In this document: positions 8,216 through 15,987 of the stretch, in pieces
Layout: each line of letters starts with the position of its first letter
Numbering within the stretch: the stretch's first letter is position 1
Assembly (NCBI GenBank): GCA_011389745.1
Contig: JAABTQ010000033.1
Span: forward strand, 1 to 38,969
Length of the DNA: 38,969 bases
Origin: Desulfobacteraceae bacterium
GTDB taxonomy: Bacteria > Desulfobacterota > Desulfobacteria > Desulfobacterales > SKZT01
Direction of reading: 5' to 3'
Program-made: the position numbers and the translations under genes
Notes under the pieces: model-generated
The model's database searches: none
What the model was told of the DNA's origin: nothing
Seen by the model: only the letters and a program-made list of their open reading frames with translations

Positions 8216-9145
8216 TTAGTTGATATCGGTTTTGACTTTCTGCAAAGCAGTCATGGATGTTATTACCATCCCGGCCAGATCACTCACATTGCTTGGGATG
8301 ACCAAGGTGTTGGAGGCCTTGGCCAGCTTACCAAATTCAGCGATATAGTGCTCGGCAACCCGCAGGTTGGCTGCTTCCTGGCCGCCTTTCATTTGAAGTT
8401 GCTCAGCAATGGCCTTCAGGCCTTCCGCAGTAGCCTGGGCCACTGCCAGAATCTCCTTTGCCCGACCTTCAGCCTCATTGATTAGTTTTTCCTTCTCACC
8501 TTCGGATCGCAGTATGGCATCCTGACGTTCTCCTTCGGCACGGTTGATCGTGGATTGTCTTTCCCCCTCGGATTTGGCAATCGCCGCCCGTTTTTCCCGT
8601 TCCGCCGTCATTTGGGCTTCCATAGCCTTTTTGACCGATTCAGGGGGTATAATGTCTTTAACCTCGTAGCGCAAGACTTTGACACCCCATGCCTGCGCAG
8701 CTTCATCAATGGAGGCGACAACCTGGCCGTTTATGGTTTCACGCTCCTCAAAAGTTTTGTCCAGGTCGATTTTTCCGATGCAGGATCTTAATGTAGTTTG
8801 CGCAAGCTGCGAAGATGCCAGTCGATAATCATTTATTCCGTAAGCAGCCAGTTTGCTGTCCATTATCTGAAGATAGATCAGCCCATCAACCTCGACCGTT
8901 ACATTATCCTTGGTGATACATGTCTGGCTGGGAATATCGAGCACCTCTTCTTTCAGTGAATACTTGTAGGCCACCCGGTCCAGGAATGGAAACAGAACAT
9001 GAAAACCAGCGCCGAGAGTTTTATTATATTTGCCAAGTCTTTCAATAATGTACTCGCTTTTTTGAGGGACGATCACAGCGGTTTTAAAAATAACAACGAC
9101 AACAAGTACGGCCAAAAGCACCATGGCGATCAGCGTTGCATTCAT
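8216..9145 (-). CDS. SPFH/stomatin-prohibitin family membrane protein (QmcA-like)
   Basis: A 309-residue protein with one N-terminal membrane segment (about residues 5-25) and an SPFH (band 7) domain. Recognisable parts are VPQKSEYIIERLGKYNKTL, LDIPSQTCITKDNVTVEVDG and LRSCIGKIDLDKTFEERETI. A long coiled-coil region with 11-residue-type repeats such as SEGERQSTINRAEGERQDA follows. These proteins form oligomeric scaffolds at the inner membrane and are often paired with NfeD proteins and membrane proteases. Here the NfeD gene lies directly upstream in the same operon, separated by 87 bp. The ATG is preceded by GGAG. The gene ends at the strong hairpin at 8156-8190. The molecular role is unknown beyond family-level membrane organisation or protein quality control. 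Confidence 0.93.
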   Translation of the reverse strand: MNATLIAMVLLAVLVVVVIFKTAVIVPQKSEYIIERLGKYNKTLGAGFHVLFPFLDRVAYKYSLKEEVLDIPSQTCITKDNVTVEVDGLIYLQIMDSKLAAYGINDYRLASSQLAQTTLRSCIGKIDLDKTFEERETINGQVVASIDEAAQAWGVKVLRYEVKDIIPPESVKKAMEAQMTAEREKRAAIAKSEGERQSTINRAEGERQDAILRSEGEKEKLINEAEGRAKEILAVAQATAEGLKAIAEQLQMKGGQEAANLRVAEHYIAEFGKLAKASNTLVIPSNVSDLAGMVITSMTALQKVKTDIN

Positions 9146-9232
9146 GACAGGGCTCCAGATGATATTTTAAGTTAACAGCTCCGTAAAATCTTACTCATGG
9201 CAATAAATTCATCAACACTTGAAACAATATGC

Positions 9233-9745
9233 TCAAATTTCTTTATATCTTTCATCTTCCGGCGTGGAATTTTTTTCGGAACCATCCATTTTTTTTACAA
9301 AAAAAACCAGGCGGGAATTGTCTGCAAAGCTCATGATTTCAGCCAGCTCACCTTCACCGATTTCTTCATCCGCAGCAGCATCCCAAAATGAACCACGGTA
9401 ATGGATACGTCCATTGGAATTGGGAGTGATTTGCTGAACCACCTTGACGCGCACTCCCATAGGAAAATCGTCGAAATCATTGCGAGCATGACCAACGGCA
9501 AAACCACGGAAAATTCTTATCACCAGTCTGCGCAAAAGAACGATCGATGTAATGGTTGAAGCAATAAAGACAAAGATTTGCTGTGTGATGGTCAAGTCCA
9601 GGATCATCAGAGTCCCCGCTACGATCCAGCAACCAACTCCAAAAAACAGGACTATGAATCCCGGCATGTAAAGTTCTAAAAAAGCAAGTCCGATTCCCAA
9701 TAAAAACCAGATAAGCCAGGCTGGAAAAATAGTATCCGGATTCAA
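9233..9745 (-). CDS. Short NfeD-like membrane protein
   Basis: A 170-residue NfeD protein of the short type, without the serine-protease domain. The first half is hydrophobic, with three likely membrane segments (AWLIWFLLGIGLAFLELY, IVLFFGVGCWIVAGTLMIL, IFVFIASTITSIVLL). The C-terminal part from about residue 95 (VKVVQQITPNSNGRIHYRG) is the OB-fold domain. The start appears to be TTG at 9745. It has GGGGA six bases upstream, and the first in-frame ATG would cut into the first membrane segment. The gene lies 18 bp after galE and just before the SPFH gene, the classical NfeD-stomatin pairing. The pair probably forms a membrane complex. Confidence 0.9.
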   Translation of the reverse strand: MNPDTIFPAWLIWFLLGIGLAFLELYMPGFIVLFFGVGCWIVAGTLMILDLTITQQIFVFIASTITSIVLLRRLVIRIFRGFAVGHARNDFDDFPMGVRVKVVQQITPNSNGRIHYRGSFWDAAADEEIGEGELAEIMSFADNSRLVFFVKKMDGSEKNSTPEDERYKEI

Positions 9746-9763
9746 GATTATTCCCCTGATATT

Positions 9764-10786
9764 CTATGTTGCATACCCTTCCGGATGCGCTTTGTGCCAT
9801 TTCCACGCTGTCTCGACAATGGTTTCGAGATCGGCAAATTGCGGTTTCCATCCGAGTGTCTCTATAGCTTTCTTACTCGATCCTACCAGCACCGCCGGGT
9901 CACCCTTGCGCCTTCCGGCAATTTGAACCGGTATGACCTGTCCGGTTATTTTTGAGGCATGCCTGATGACCTCCTTTACCGAGTGCCCTTCACCATTACC
10001 AAGATTATAGTGCCCTGCGGAAAACCCATTAAGAAGTTTCTCAAGTGCCAGAAGATGTGCCTGGGCAAGATCATAAACGTGAATGTAGTCACGGATACAG
10101 GTGCCGTCAGCTGTGGGATAGTCATCGCCGAAAATACTGATGCCTTCTTTTTTACCAAGGGCTGCCTGCAGCACCAGAGGAATCAGATGTGTCTCAGGCC
10201 GGTGGTCCTCACCGATCTCACATTCCGGATCTGCTCCGGCCGCGTTGAAATACCTAAGGCAAATGTGCCTGATCCCGTAAGCATGATGAAAATCTTCCAG
10301 CATCTGCTCGACCATCAGCTTGGTTCTTCCGTAAGGATTCACCGGGTTTTGGGGATGATCTTCCTTCATGGGAATATCAACGGGCTCTCCATAGGTTGCG
10401 CATGATGAGGAAAATATAAAATTGTTTATCCTGTATTTAATCATTTCCTCAAGAAGGATTGCCGTGTTAGAAACATTGTTTCGGTAATATTTTGCCGGTT
10501 CCGTGACGGATTCACCGACATAACAATAAGCGGCAAAATGCATGACCGCTGAAATCTTATGCTTTTGAAAAATATGACCGAGTAAGTCCTTGTTTTCCAT
10601 GGATCCTTTGTAAAAAGGACCCCATTTGACCGCTTCCTTATGTCCGTAAACCAGGCTGTCAAGGACAACAGGGGTGTAACCGTGCCTTACCAGAAATTTG
10701 CACATGTGGGAACCGATGTAACCGGCGCCTCCCACCACCAGGATATTTGGTTTGGTATTGTTGATTGGGTGCATTGTTGTCTTCAT
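9764..10786 (-). CDS. galE: UDP-glucose 4-epimerase
   Basis: A 340-residue extended short-chain dehydrogenase that interconverts UDP-glucose and UDP-galactose, feeding cell-surface glycan synthesis. Seen are the NAD-binding GGAGYIGSH near residue 20, HFAAYCYVGESV, the catalytic Ser region FSSSCATYG, the Tyr/Lys pair in NPYGRTKLMVEQML, and the GalE-typical LRYFNAAGADP. Length is normal. The start could be 10786 or the ATG at 10774 (MHPINN); neither has a clear ribosome binding site. It is the first gene of an operon with nfeD and the SPFH gene and is divergent from nnr. The epimerase may supply the polysaccharide locus at the start of the window, but that link is inferred. Confidence 0.95.
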   Translation of the reverse strand: MKTTMHPINNTKPNILVVGGAGYIGSHMCKFLVRHGYTPVVLDSLVYGHKEAVKWGPFYKGSMENKDLLGHIFQKHKISAVMHFAAYCYVGESVTEPAKYYRNNVSNTAILLEEMIKYRINNFIFSSSCATYGEPVDIPMKEDHPQNPVNPYGRTKLMVEQMLEDFHHAYGIRHICLRYFNAAGADPECEIGEDHRPETHLIPLVLQAALGKKEGISIFGDDYPTADGTCIRDYIHVYDLAQAHLLALEKLLNGFSAGHYNLGNGEGHSVKEVIRHASKITGQVIPVQIAGRRKGDPAVLVGSSKKAIETLGWKPQFADLETIVETAWKWHKAHPEGYAT

Positions 10787-10913
10787 GATTTTGGGCGAGG
10801 GGCTGATTGTTGTGGTGCAATAATTATGTCTGAATCCTGTTTTAATAACTTATAGGATTGTTCATTTAAATTTATATACGACAGATGGTTTTCAATAGCA
10901 TCGGGGTTTAATT

Positions 10914-10942
10914 TTGACAAGTTAAAAAAATGTTGTTAGACA
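10914..10942 (+). promoter_or_regulatory. Candidate sigma70 promoter for nnr and the radical SAM gene
   Basis: A consensus -35 box TTGACA (10914-10919) is followed after 17 bp by TAGACA (10937-10942), a weak -10. It lies in the divergent galE/nnr gap, about 40 bp before the nnr ATG at 10984. An upstream in-frame ATG at 10930 falls inside this promoter, which argues against it as the start. Confidence 0.5.
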
Positions 10943-10983
10943 AATTATTATTTGGTTTTATTTTCCCAAAGAAAAGGATTTAT

Positions 10984-12552
10984 ATGAAAGTCAGCAGTGT
11001 CGAAGAAATGAGAAATCTGGATAAGATGGCTATTGAAAAATATGGCATTGCCGATGAGTTGCTTATGGAAAATGCAGGGCTTGCCGTTTACCAGGTGCTG
11101 TCTGAAAATATCGGGATTAAAAAACAACGTTTTCTGGTGTTTTCAGGGGCAGGCAACAACGGAGGGGATGGATTTGTAATTGCAAGAAAAATTCATTCCA
11201 ATGGCGGAATGGTCAAGGTGTTTTTGATGGGCAGTCCGGACAAATATCGTGGTGCGGCAAAATTAAACTACGATATTCTCAGAAAGCTTCCTGTCTCTAT
11301 AAAAATAGTTGAAAAAAAAGATTCGGTCCAGTCGGATATTTTTCACTGTGATGTGATTGTCGACGCTATTTTCGGTACAGGATTGACCCGTAATGTGGAA
11401 GGAAAATATGCGGATATTATCGAGCTGATCAATTCCTGCGACAAACCTGTCATCAGTGTGGATATACCATCAGGTGTCAACGGCGATAACGGCCAAATCA
11501 TGGGCACATCGGTATGGGCTGATTATACTGTGACATTTGGACTTCCCAAAATAGGCAATATGCTTTACCCCGGCTCTGAGCGTTGCGGCAGGCTCTATGT
11601 GACCCATATATCATTTCCGCCGTCCATGGTTGATGACATCAAGGTAAAAGTCAATAAACCCATAGTTATTCCTGAAAGAAATATCAGCGGTCATAAAGGA
11701 GATTTTGGTGAAACCCTTTTTATTGCCGGAGCTGCGGGCTATTACGGGGCCCCATATTTTTCGGCACTATCATTTTTAAAAGCCGGTGGTGGATATTCCA
11801 GGCTTGCCGCGCCAAAATCGATCACGCCGTTTATCGCAAACAAAGGAAGTGAAATTGTTTTTATACCCCAGAAAGAGAATGCCGAAGGAAGTATATCCCT
11901 TGAAAATAAGCAATCCCTGTTGGAGCTGATCTCAAAAATGGATTTTGTGGTTATCGGACCGGGACTTTCTCTGTCTGAAGAAACCCAGCAACTTGTCAGG
12001 GAACTGGTTGAAAAAATCGATAAACCAGTTGTTATCGATGGTGATGGCATTACAGCTCTTGCCGGAAATCCCGAGATCATAAAATCAAGAAAAGCGCCGA
12101 CGATACTGACCCCTCATCTTGGTGAGATGTCCCGCATAACAAAGGTGAGCGTGGCCGAGATCAATCAAAACAAAGTGGAAATTGCCCAGGTTACCTCAAG
12201 GCAACTCAACGCTTTTATTGTGCTCAAAGGCGCCCATTCTCTGATCGGGTGTCCGGACGGAACTGTTTATATTAACATGAGCGGAAATTCAGGAATGGCA
12301 ACAGCAGGATCCGGAGATGTGCTCACCGGAACAATCGCCGCCATGCATGGTTTGGGTTTATCCGTAGAAGATGCTGTCCGTAAAGGTGTTTTTATGCACG
12401 GTTTTGCCGGCGATCTGGCGGCTGAAGAAATCGGTGAAGACGGCATGACCGCCCAGGATATTTTAGAATACCTTCCCATGGCCATGCAATTGGACCGGCA
12501 GGGCCTGGATGAAGACCTCATGGAAATTTATTCAGGGGCAAAAATTATCTGA
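10984..12552 (+). CDS. nnr: Bifunctional NAD(P)HX epimerase / ADP-dependent NAD(P)HX dehydratase
   Basis: A 522-residue metabolite-repair enzyme that re-forms NAD(P)H from its hydrated, damaged form. The N-terminal half (about 1-215) is the YjeF_N epimerase, with FSGAGNNGGDGFVIARKI and DAIFGTGLTRNVEG. The C-terminal half is the ribokinase-like NnrD dehydratase, with GHKGDFGETLFIAGAAG, TPHLGEMSRI and the catalytic GNSGMATAGSGDVLTGTIAA. The frame is open to 10930, but the ATG at 10984 follows AAAAGGA and begins the conserved MKVSSVEEMRNLDKMAI. The radical SAM gene follows after 10 bp, so the two are probably cotranscribed. Function is secure from the family; the pairing with the next gene may be fortuitous. 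Confidence 0.95.
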   Translation: MKVSSVEEMRNLDKMAIEKYGIADELLMENAGLAVYQVLSENIGIKKQRFLVFSGAGNNGGDGFVIARKIHSNGGMVKVFLMGSPDKYRGAAKLNYDILRKLPVSIKIVEKKDSVQSDIFHCDVIVDAIFGTGLTRNVEGKYADIIELINSCDKPVISVDIPSGVNGDNGQIMGTSVWADYTVTFGLPKIGNMLYPGSERCGRLYVTHISFPPSMVDDIKVKVNKPIVIPERNISGHKGDFGETLFIAGAAGYYGAPYFSALSFLKAGGGYSRLAAPKSITPFIANKGSEIVFIPQKENAEGSISLENKQSLLELISKMDFVVIGPGLSLSEETQQLVRELVEKIDKPVVIDGDGITALAGNPEIIKSRKAPTILTPHLGEMSRITKVSVAEINQNKVEIAQVTSRQLNAFIVLKGAHSLIGCPDGTVYINMSGNSGMATAGSGDVLTGTIAAMHGLGLSVEDAVRKGVFMHGFAGDLAAEEIGEDGMTAQDILEYLPMAMQLDRQGLDEDLMEIYSGAKII

Positions 12553-12562
12553 AGAAAAAGAA

Positions 12563-14407
12563 ATGTTCAATGACCGTATAGCCCTTATCTCAGCTCCATG
12601 GCCTGTTTTCAACCGGCCTTCCATTCAACTGGGTGCGTTGAAAGCCTATGTTAAAAAACAAATTCCAAACATGGAGATCGTGGCCCACCATTTTTATCTC
12701 CAGCTGGCTGAATCTATCGGTTACGATGTTTATAAGGTTCTGAGTGAACGCACCTGGATTGCTGAAAGCATTTATGCTGCCATGCTTTATCCGGAAAACT
12801 TTGGAAGGATTGAAAACTTTTTTTATAAACAAACCCGCAATAAATCAGAAATTGGAAATGTACAATTCGACCAGCTTGTTCAACAGGTAGAAAATACTTC
12901 GAAAAATTTTATTTCAGAAAATTTTTGGAACAGTTGTGGATTGGCCGGATTTTCGGTATGCCTCTGCCAGTTAACCTCATCGCTGTATTTTATCCGGGAA
13001 ATCAAAACCAGGTATCCTGAAATTGTGACAGTGGCAGGCGGCTCACTGCTTGCCGCCTCCTCTGCAAAAGCCATGCTGGAGCAATTTCCCCATATCGATG
13101 CCATTATTGTGGGAGAGGGGGAAAGGCCGCTGGTGGGTCTGGTGGAACATCTGAGAAAAGACGACTCAGTGACAAATTTGCCTTTCATCAACGGAGTCGT
13201 AACCCGCCATCGATCCGATCAACCCGCGGCATGTTTTTATCAAACAGCCACTCTGACTGAAATTCCGCAGCCGGATTACCAGGAATATTTTGATGTGTTG
13301 AATAAATTTGTCCCTGAAAAAAGATTTTTCCCGATACTTCCTGCGGAAATTTCCAGGGGATGCTGGTGGAGGGGCAAAAAAGGACATAGAAAAGAAAAAG
13401 GATGCGCATTTTGTAATCTGAATCTGCAATGGAAAGGTTACAGAACAAAAAAAACAGAACAGGTGGTTTCCGAAATTGATGATATGACCTCCCGTTACGG
13501 GCTTCTAACCGTATCCTTTACAGACAACGTGATTCCCCCGAAACAGATAATTCCCATTTTCAATGCCTTGTCATCCCTGAAGAAGGATTTTCATCTGTTT
13601 TGTGAATTGAGGGCTTCTGTCAGTGAACAGGAATTAAGGGTTCTCCGGCAGGCAGGTGTTGAGGAAGTGCAAGTGGGAATCGAAGCATTAAGTACCGATT
13701 TGTTAAAAAAAATGAACAAGGGGGTCATGGCGATTCAAAATATCGAGATCATGAAACATTGCGAAGCACTATCCATTAAAGACATATCGAATATTTTGAT
13801 TTGCTTTCCCGGAAGTGATGAACAAGATGTGGCTCAAACTCTTGAAGCCATAACGTTTTTACAACCGTTTCATCCGCTTAAAATTGTATCTTTCTGGCTG
13901 GGCCTGGAAAGTCCGGTTTATCAAAATTATAAGGCCTTCGGCTTGAGTACTGTTTTTAACCACCCTAATTACCGGGTGCTTTTTCCATCAGAAATTTTTA
14001 AACGCGTTGAATTTTTGATCCAGGATTACAGGGGGGATAAAGGCAGGCTGCGAAAACTGTGGCGTCCTGTAATTGAAGCGGTTGCAGCCTGGAGAAAAAA
14101 CTATGAAAAATTAAAAGAAAAGCCCGGATCCGGTCCTATTCTCAGCTACAGTGACGGACGGGAGTTTATCATTATCCGGGAACGCCGAATTAAGGGCGAT
14201 CACCAGAATCATCGCCTGAAAGGAACATCCCGCTCCATATATCTTTTTTGTAATCATGCACGCTCAACCGGCGAAATCCTTGAAAAATTCCCAACATTGA
14301 ATGAAGAAAAGCTCATTTCCTTTTTAACCGTGATGACCCGTAAAAAATTGATGTTCGAAGAAAATGGCATTTTTTTGAGCCTGGCAGTGCCTGCGGGGCG
14401 GGTTTAG
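12563..14407 (+). CDS. B12-binding radical SAM protein of the RiPP-maturation type (TIGR03975-like)
   Basis: A 614-residue protein with a cobalamin-binding-like N-terminal region (about 1-215, ending in IIVGEGERPLVGLVEHL), a radical SAM core and a C-terminal winged region. The core begins with ISRGCWW, and the cluster cysteines are C267, C281 and C284 (CX13CX2C). VSFTDNVIPP, VQVGIEALSTDLLKKMNKG and the C-terminal RSIYLFCNHARSTGEIL and FLSLAVP resemble TIGR03975 RiPP-maturation enzymes, which as I recall have a shorter CX7CX2C spacing. Such enzymes modify ribosomal peptides or C-methylate substrates. The chosen ATG at 12563 is 10 bp after nnr, with a weak GAAGAAAAAG leader. No clear precursor peptide or exporter gene is next to it. 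The family call is fairly firm; the substrate is unknown. Confidence 0.8.
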   Translation: MFNDRIALISAPWPVFNRPSIQLGALKAYVKKQIPNMEIVAHHFYLQLAESIGYDVYKVLSERTWIAESIYAAMLYPENFGRIENFFYKQTRNKSEIGNVQFDQLVQQVENTSKNFISENFWNSCGLAGFSVCLCQLTSSLYFIREIKTRYPEIVTVAGGSLLAASSAKAMLEQFPHIDAIIVGEGERPLVGLVEHLRKDDSVTNLPFINGVVTRHRSDQPAACFYQTATLTEIPQPDYQEYFDVLNKFVPEKRFFPILPAEISRGCWWRGKKGHRKEKGCAFCNLNLQWKGYRTKKTEQVVSEIDDMTSRYGLLTVSFTDNVIPPKQIIPIFNALSSLKKDFHLFCELRASVSEQELRVLRQAGVEEVQVGIEALSTDLLKKMNKGVMAIQNIEIMKHCEALSIKDISNILICFPGSDEQDVAQTLEAITFLQPFHPLKIVSFWLGLESPVYQNYKAFGLSTVFNHPNYRVLFPSEIFKRVEFLIQDYRGDKGRLRKLWRPVIEAVAAWRKNYEKLKEKPGSGPILSYSDGREFIIIRERRIKGDHQNHRLKGTSRSIYLFCNHARSTGEILEKFPTLNEEKLISFLTVMTRKKLMFEENGIFLSLAVPAGRV

Positions 14408-14436
14408 CTGAACAGAAGATTTTCAAGTTCTTTTTA

Positions 14437-14604
14437 TTATTTCTCGATTTTACAATCGCCACATCCACACACAGGACAATCCATCGATTGCACAGCGGTT
14501 TTGTCTTCATCGGCATCCCGGACAATTCGATCCACAAATGCCTTGAATGCATGTCCGCACTCGGGGCATAAAGCATCGACATTTTCATTATTTTCATTTT
14601 CCAT
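14437..14604 (-). CDS. Small two-CxxC (zinc-ribbon-like) protein of 55 residues
   Basis: This minus-strand ORF encodes a 55-residue protein with CPECGHAFKAFVDRI near residues 13-27 and CPVCGCGDCKIEK at the end (C43, C46, C48, C51). The two CxxC pairs suggest a zinc ribbon; rubredoxin-like iron binding is less likely because of the short loops. The start has a good ribosome binding site (AGGAAAGGAACC) and a near-consensus promoter upstream. It is convergent with the radical SAM gene, with 29 bp between the stops. It may be an independent regulator or metal-binding protein. Its cysteine-rich tail next to a RiPP-type enzyme leaves open a peptide-substrate role, but its own promoter and opposite strand make that uncertain. 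Confidence 0.75.
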   Translation of the reverse strand: MENENNENVDALCPECGHAFKAFVDRIVRDADEDKTAVQSMDCPVCGCGDCKIEK

Positions 14605-14666
14605 AATAGGTTCCTTTCCTTGGTTTGATGACTAAGAAAGCTTTTTTCCACAGGTAACCTTTTAAA

Positions 14667-14695
14667 ATAATAGGCCTTGCTCATTTTTAAATCAA
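14667..14695 (-). promoter_or_regulatory. Near-consensus sigma70 promoter for the small CxxC protein
   Basis: On the minus strand TTGATT (14690-14695) is followed after exactly 17 bp by TATTAT (14667-14672). This would give a leader of about 55-60 nt before the ATG at 14604. It is among the best promoter matches in the window. Confidence 0.6.
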
Positions 14696-14810
14696 GTGAT
14701 ACTTTATATTTTCAATTTAAAAAACTATAAAGAATCACAGAATAGACTATTTTTTAAAGTTACAGTTCCTTTTGGAATCCATCACCAAAAGTTATCAAAC
14801 GGGGTATTTT

Positions 14811-15614
14811 ATGAAGCCACCTAATGATCTGAGCGATGCGCTCGTCGAAGAAGTCATGTGTGACATGGCGGAGAATTTTTTTGGTTCCAGGGTAGAAATT
14901 GATGACATGCTGGAACTTTTTGAAGAGTACGTGTTAGAATTAAAAAAAAATGCCGAAGGTGTTTCTCTCAGAGCGGGGTTGCTGAATTCCCTGTTAATAG
15001 ATTCAAAAACTATTGCTGAGTTTTATTCTAATCTGAAAGTGGACCCCCAAAATCTCACGGACAAAAATACATATTCAGAAAAAGTATTACCTGATAAATT
15101 GCCTTTCAGCATTACAGAAAAAGGCGAATTTACTAAGTTATTTCTATTTGCTTACGAGTCTTTACAACAGGCTTGCCGCGAATACGCCCGTGGTAATAAT
15201 TTTATGGGTTATAAAAATGACAGTGAAGATGAAGAAAAACAATCGGTTAATTATGCCTTGTTGCTGAATATGAGTCAGATGATCAACGAGAAGATTAAAA
15301 AAGTTAATGAGAGATCTACTATTTGTACGCTTCAGTATACCCGCCAGTTCAAGCCTGAAACCATCGAAAAAGAGCATATTGCCGGCACAGGTCTTTCGGA
15401 TATCGGATGCGATGATCTTGAAAGGAATATGAAATTTAAACCTGTAAAATTAAACTCTTACAATATTGAAAAATACCCTGAACTTCCCAAAGTCGACACT
15501 GTAAAATCTGACATAACCGCTTTTGCTAAAAAGGTATTTTCCACTAAAACAACTGCTGCAAAAAAAATACTTTCAGATATCAGGGGCAAGATCAGAGTCC
15601 GGAAAAAAAAATAA
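14811..15614 (+). CDS. Uncharacterised helical protein of 267 residues
   Basis: No domain is recognised. The protein is mostly helical and charged, with no signal peptide or membrane segment. It begins MKPPNDLSDALVEEVMCDMA, has a hydrophobic helix NYALLLNMSQMINEKIKKVN in the middle and ends in a very basic tail (RGKIRVRKKK) that could bind nucleic acid or a membrane surface. The open frame extends to a TTG at 14772, but the ATG at 14811, preceded by ACGGGGT, is a better start. The stop at 15612-15614 directly abuts the stop of the truncated phosphoesterase on the other strand, with no terminator between. Base use resembles the neighbours. It stands alone, with no operon partner. Confidence 0.7.
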   Translation: MKPPNDLSDALVEEVMCDMAENFFGSRVEIDDMLELFEEYVLELKKNAEGVSLRAGLLNSLLIDSKTIAEFYSNLKVDPQNLTDKNTYSEKVLPDKLPFSITEKGEFTKLFLFAYESLQQACREYARGNNFMGYKNDSEDEEKQSVNYALLLNMSQMINEKIKKVNERSTICTLQYTRQFKPETIEKEHIAGTGLSDIGCDDLERNMKFKPVKLNSYNIEKYPELPKVDTVKSDITAFAKKVFSTKTTAAKKILSDIRGKIRVRKKK

Positions 15615-15824
15615 TCAGGCAACATTCGGATGCAAAACTTTTATTTCGATATCAAGGGCTCCTAACCTTTTTAATGTCTGATTTTTGGAAAACAAACCGG
15701 CGATATCCCCTGGTATAATAAGCAGGTCAGGTTTTAATTCGGTCACACTTTTTTCTACCACGGACAGACTGTCCGCATTGCCATGGATGTCGGAGACAGC
15801 GTAAATTCGAAACAATCTTTTCAT
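15615..15824 (-). pseudogene. Truncated metallophosphoesterase remnant
   Basis: A 69-residue ORF that carries only the N-terminal part of a calcineurin-like phosphoesterase. The first metal motif is YAVSDIHGN and the second is PDLLIIPGDIAGLF. It stops soon after and lacks the GNHE/D and downstream His motifs that complete the two-metal site. Known family members are usually 160 residues or longer, so this copy should be inactive as an enzyme. The start overlaps the stop of the upstream 49-residue gene (ATGA). The truncated end abuts the stop of the plus-strand gene, which suggests a deletion or rearrangement joined the two. A small functional fragment cannot be ruled out. Confidence 0.65.
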
Positions 15825-15970
15825 TTGCTTGGTGAATCCTCTTCCAAAACCCATTTTAACATATCAATCATCAACTCACTTTCCCTGACAACGGATTTGG
15901 AGCAGGGCCATTTTTTAATATAGGCTTCAATGCGTTGTATTTCCTCTCGAATTTCCTCCTCGGATTTCAT
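15821..15970 (-). CDS. Small protein of 49 residues, function unknown
   Basis: A short ORF between the Nudix gene and the phosphoesterase remnant. The product is charged and helical, with MKSEEEIREEIQRIEAYIKK at its start and LMIDMLKWVLEEDSPSK at its end, and it has a single cysteine in KWPCSKS. The start has AAAGGATAAG upstream. The gene lies 17 bp after the Nudix stop, and its TGA overlaps the next ATG, so it is the middle gene of a three-gene operon. No domain is recognised. Confidence 0.65.
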   Translation of the reverse strand: MKSEEEIREEIQRIEAYIKKWPCSKSVVRESELMIDMLKWVLEEDSPSK

Positions 15971-15987
15971 AAGATCTTATCCTTTTT

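Noticed and set aside
10930-10983. An upstream start for nnr at 10930
   Set aside because: The codons coincide with the -10 region and a leader, there is no ribosome binding site, and the family begins at MKVSSVEEMRN (10984).
14313-14684. A 123-codon minus-strand ORF overlapping the end of the radical SAM gene
   Set aside because: The real gene here is the 55-codon ORF in another frame, with two CxxC motifs, a ribosome binding site and a promoter. The longer frame overlaps the radical SAM coding end and has no motif.
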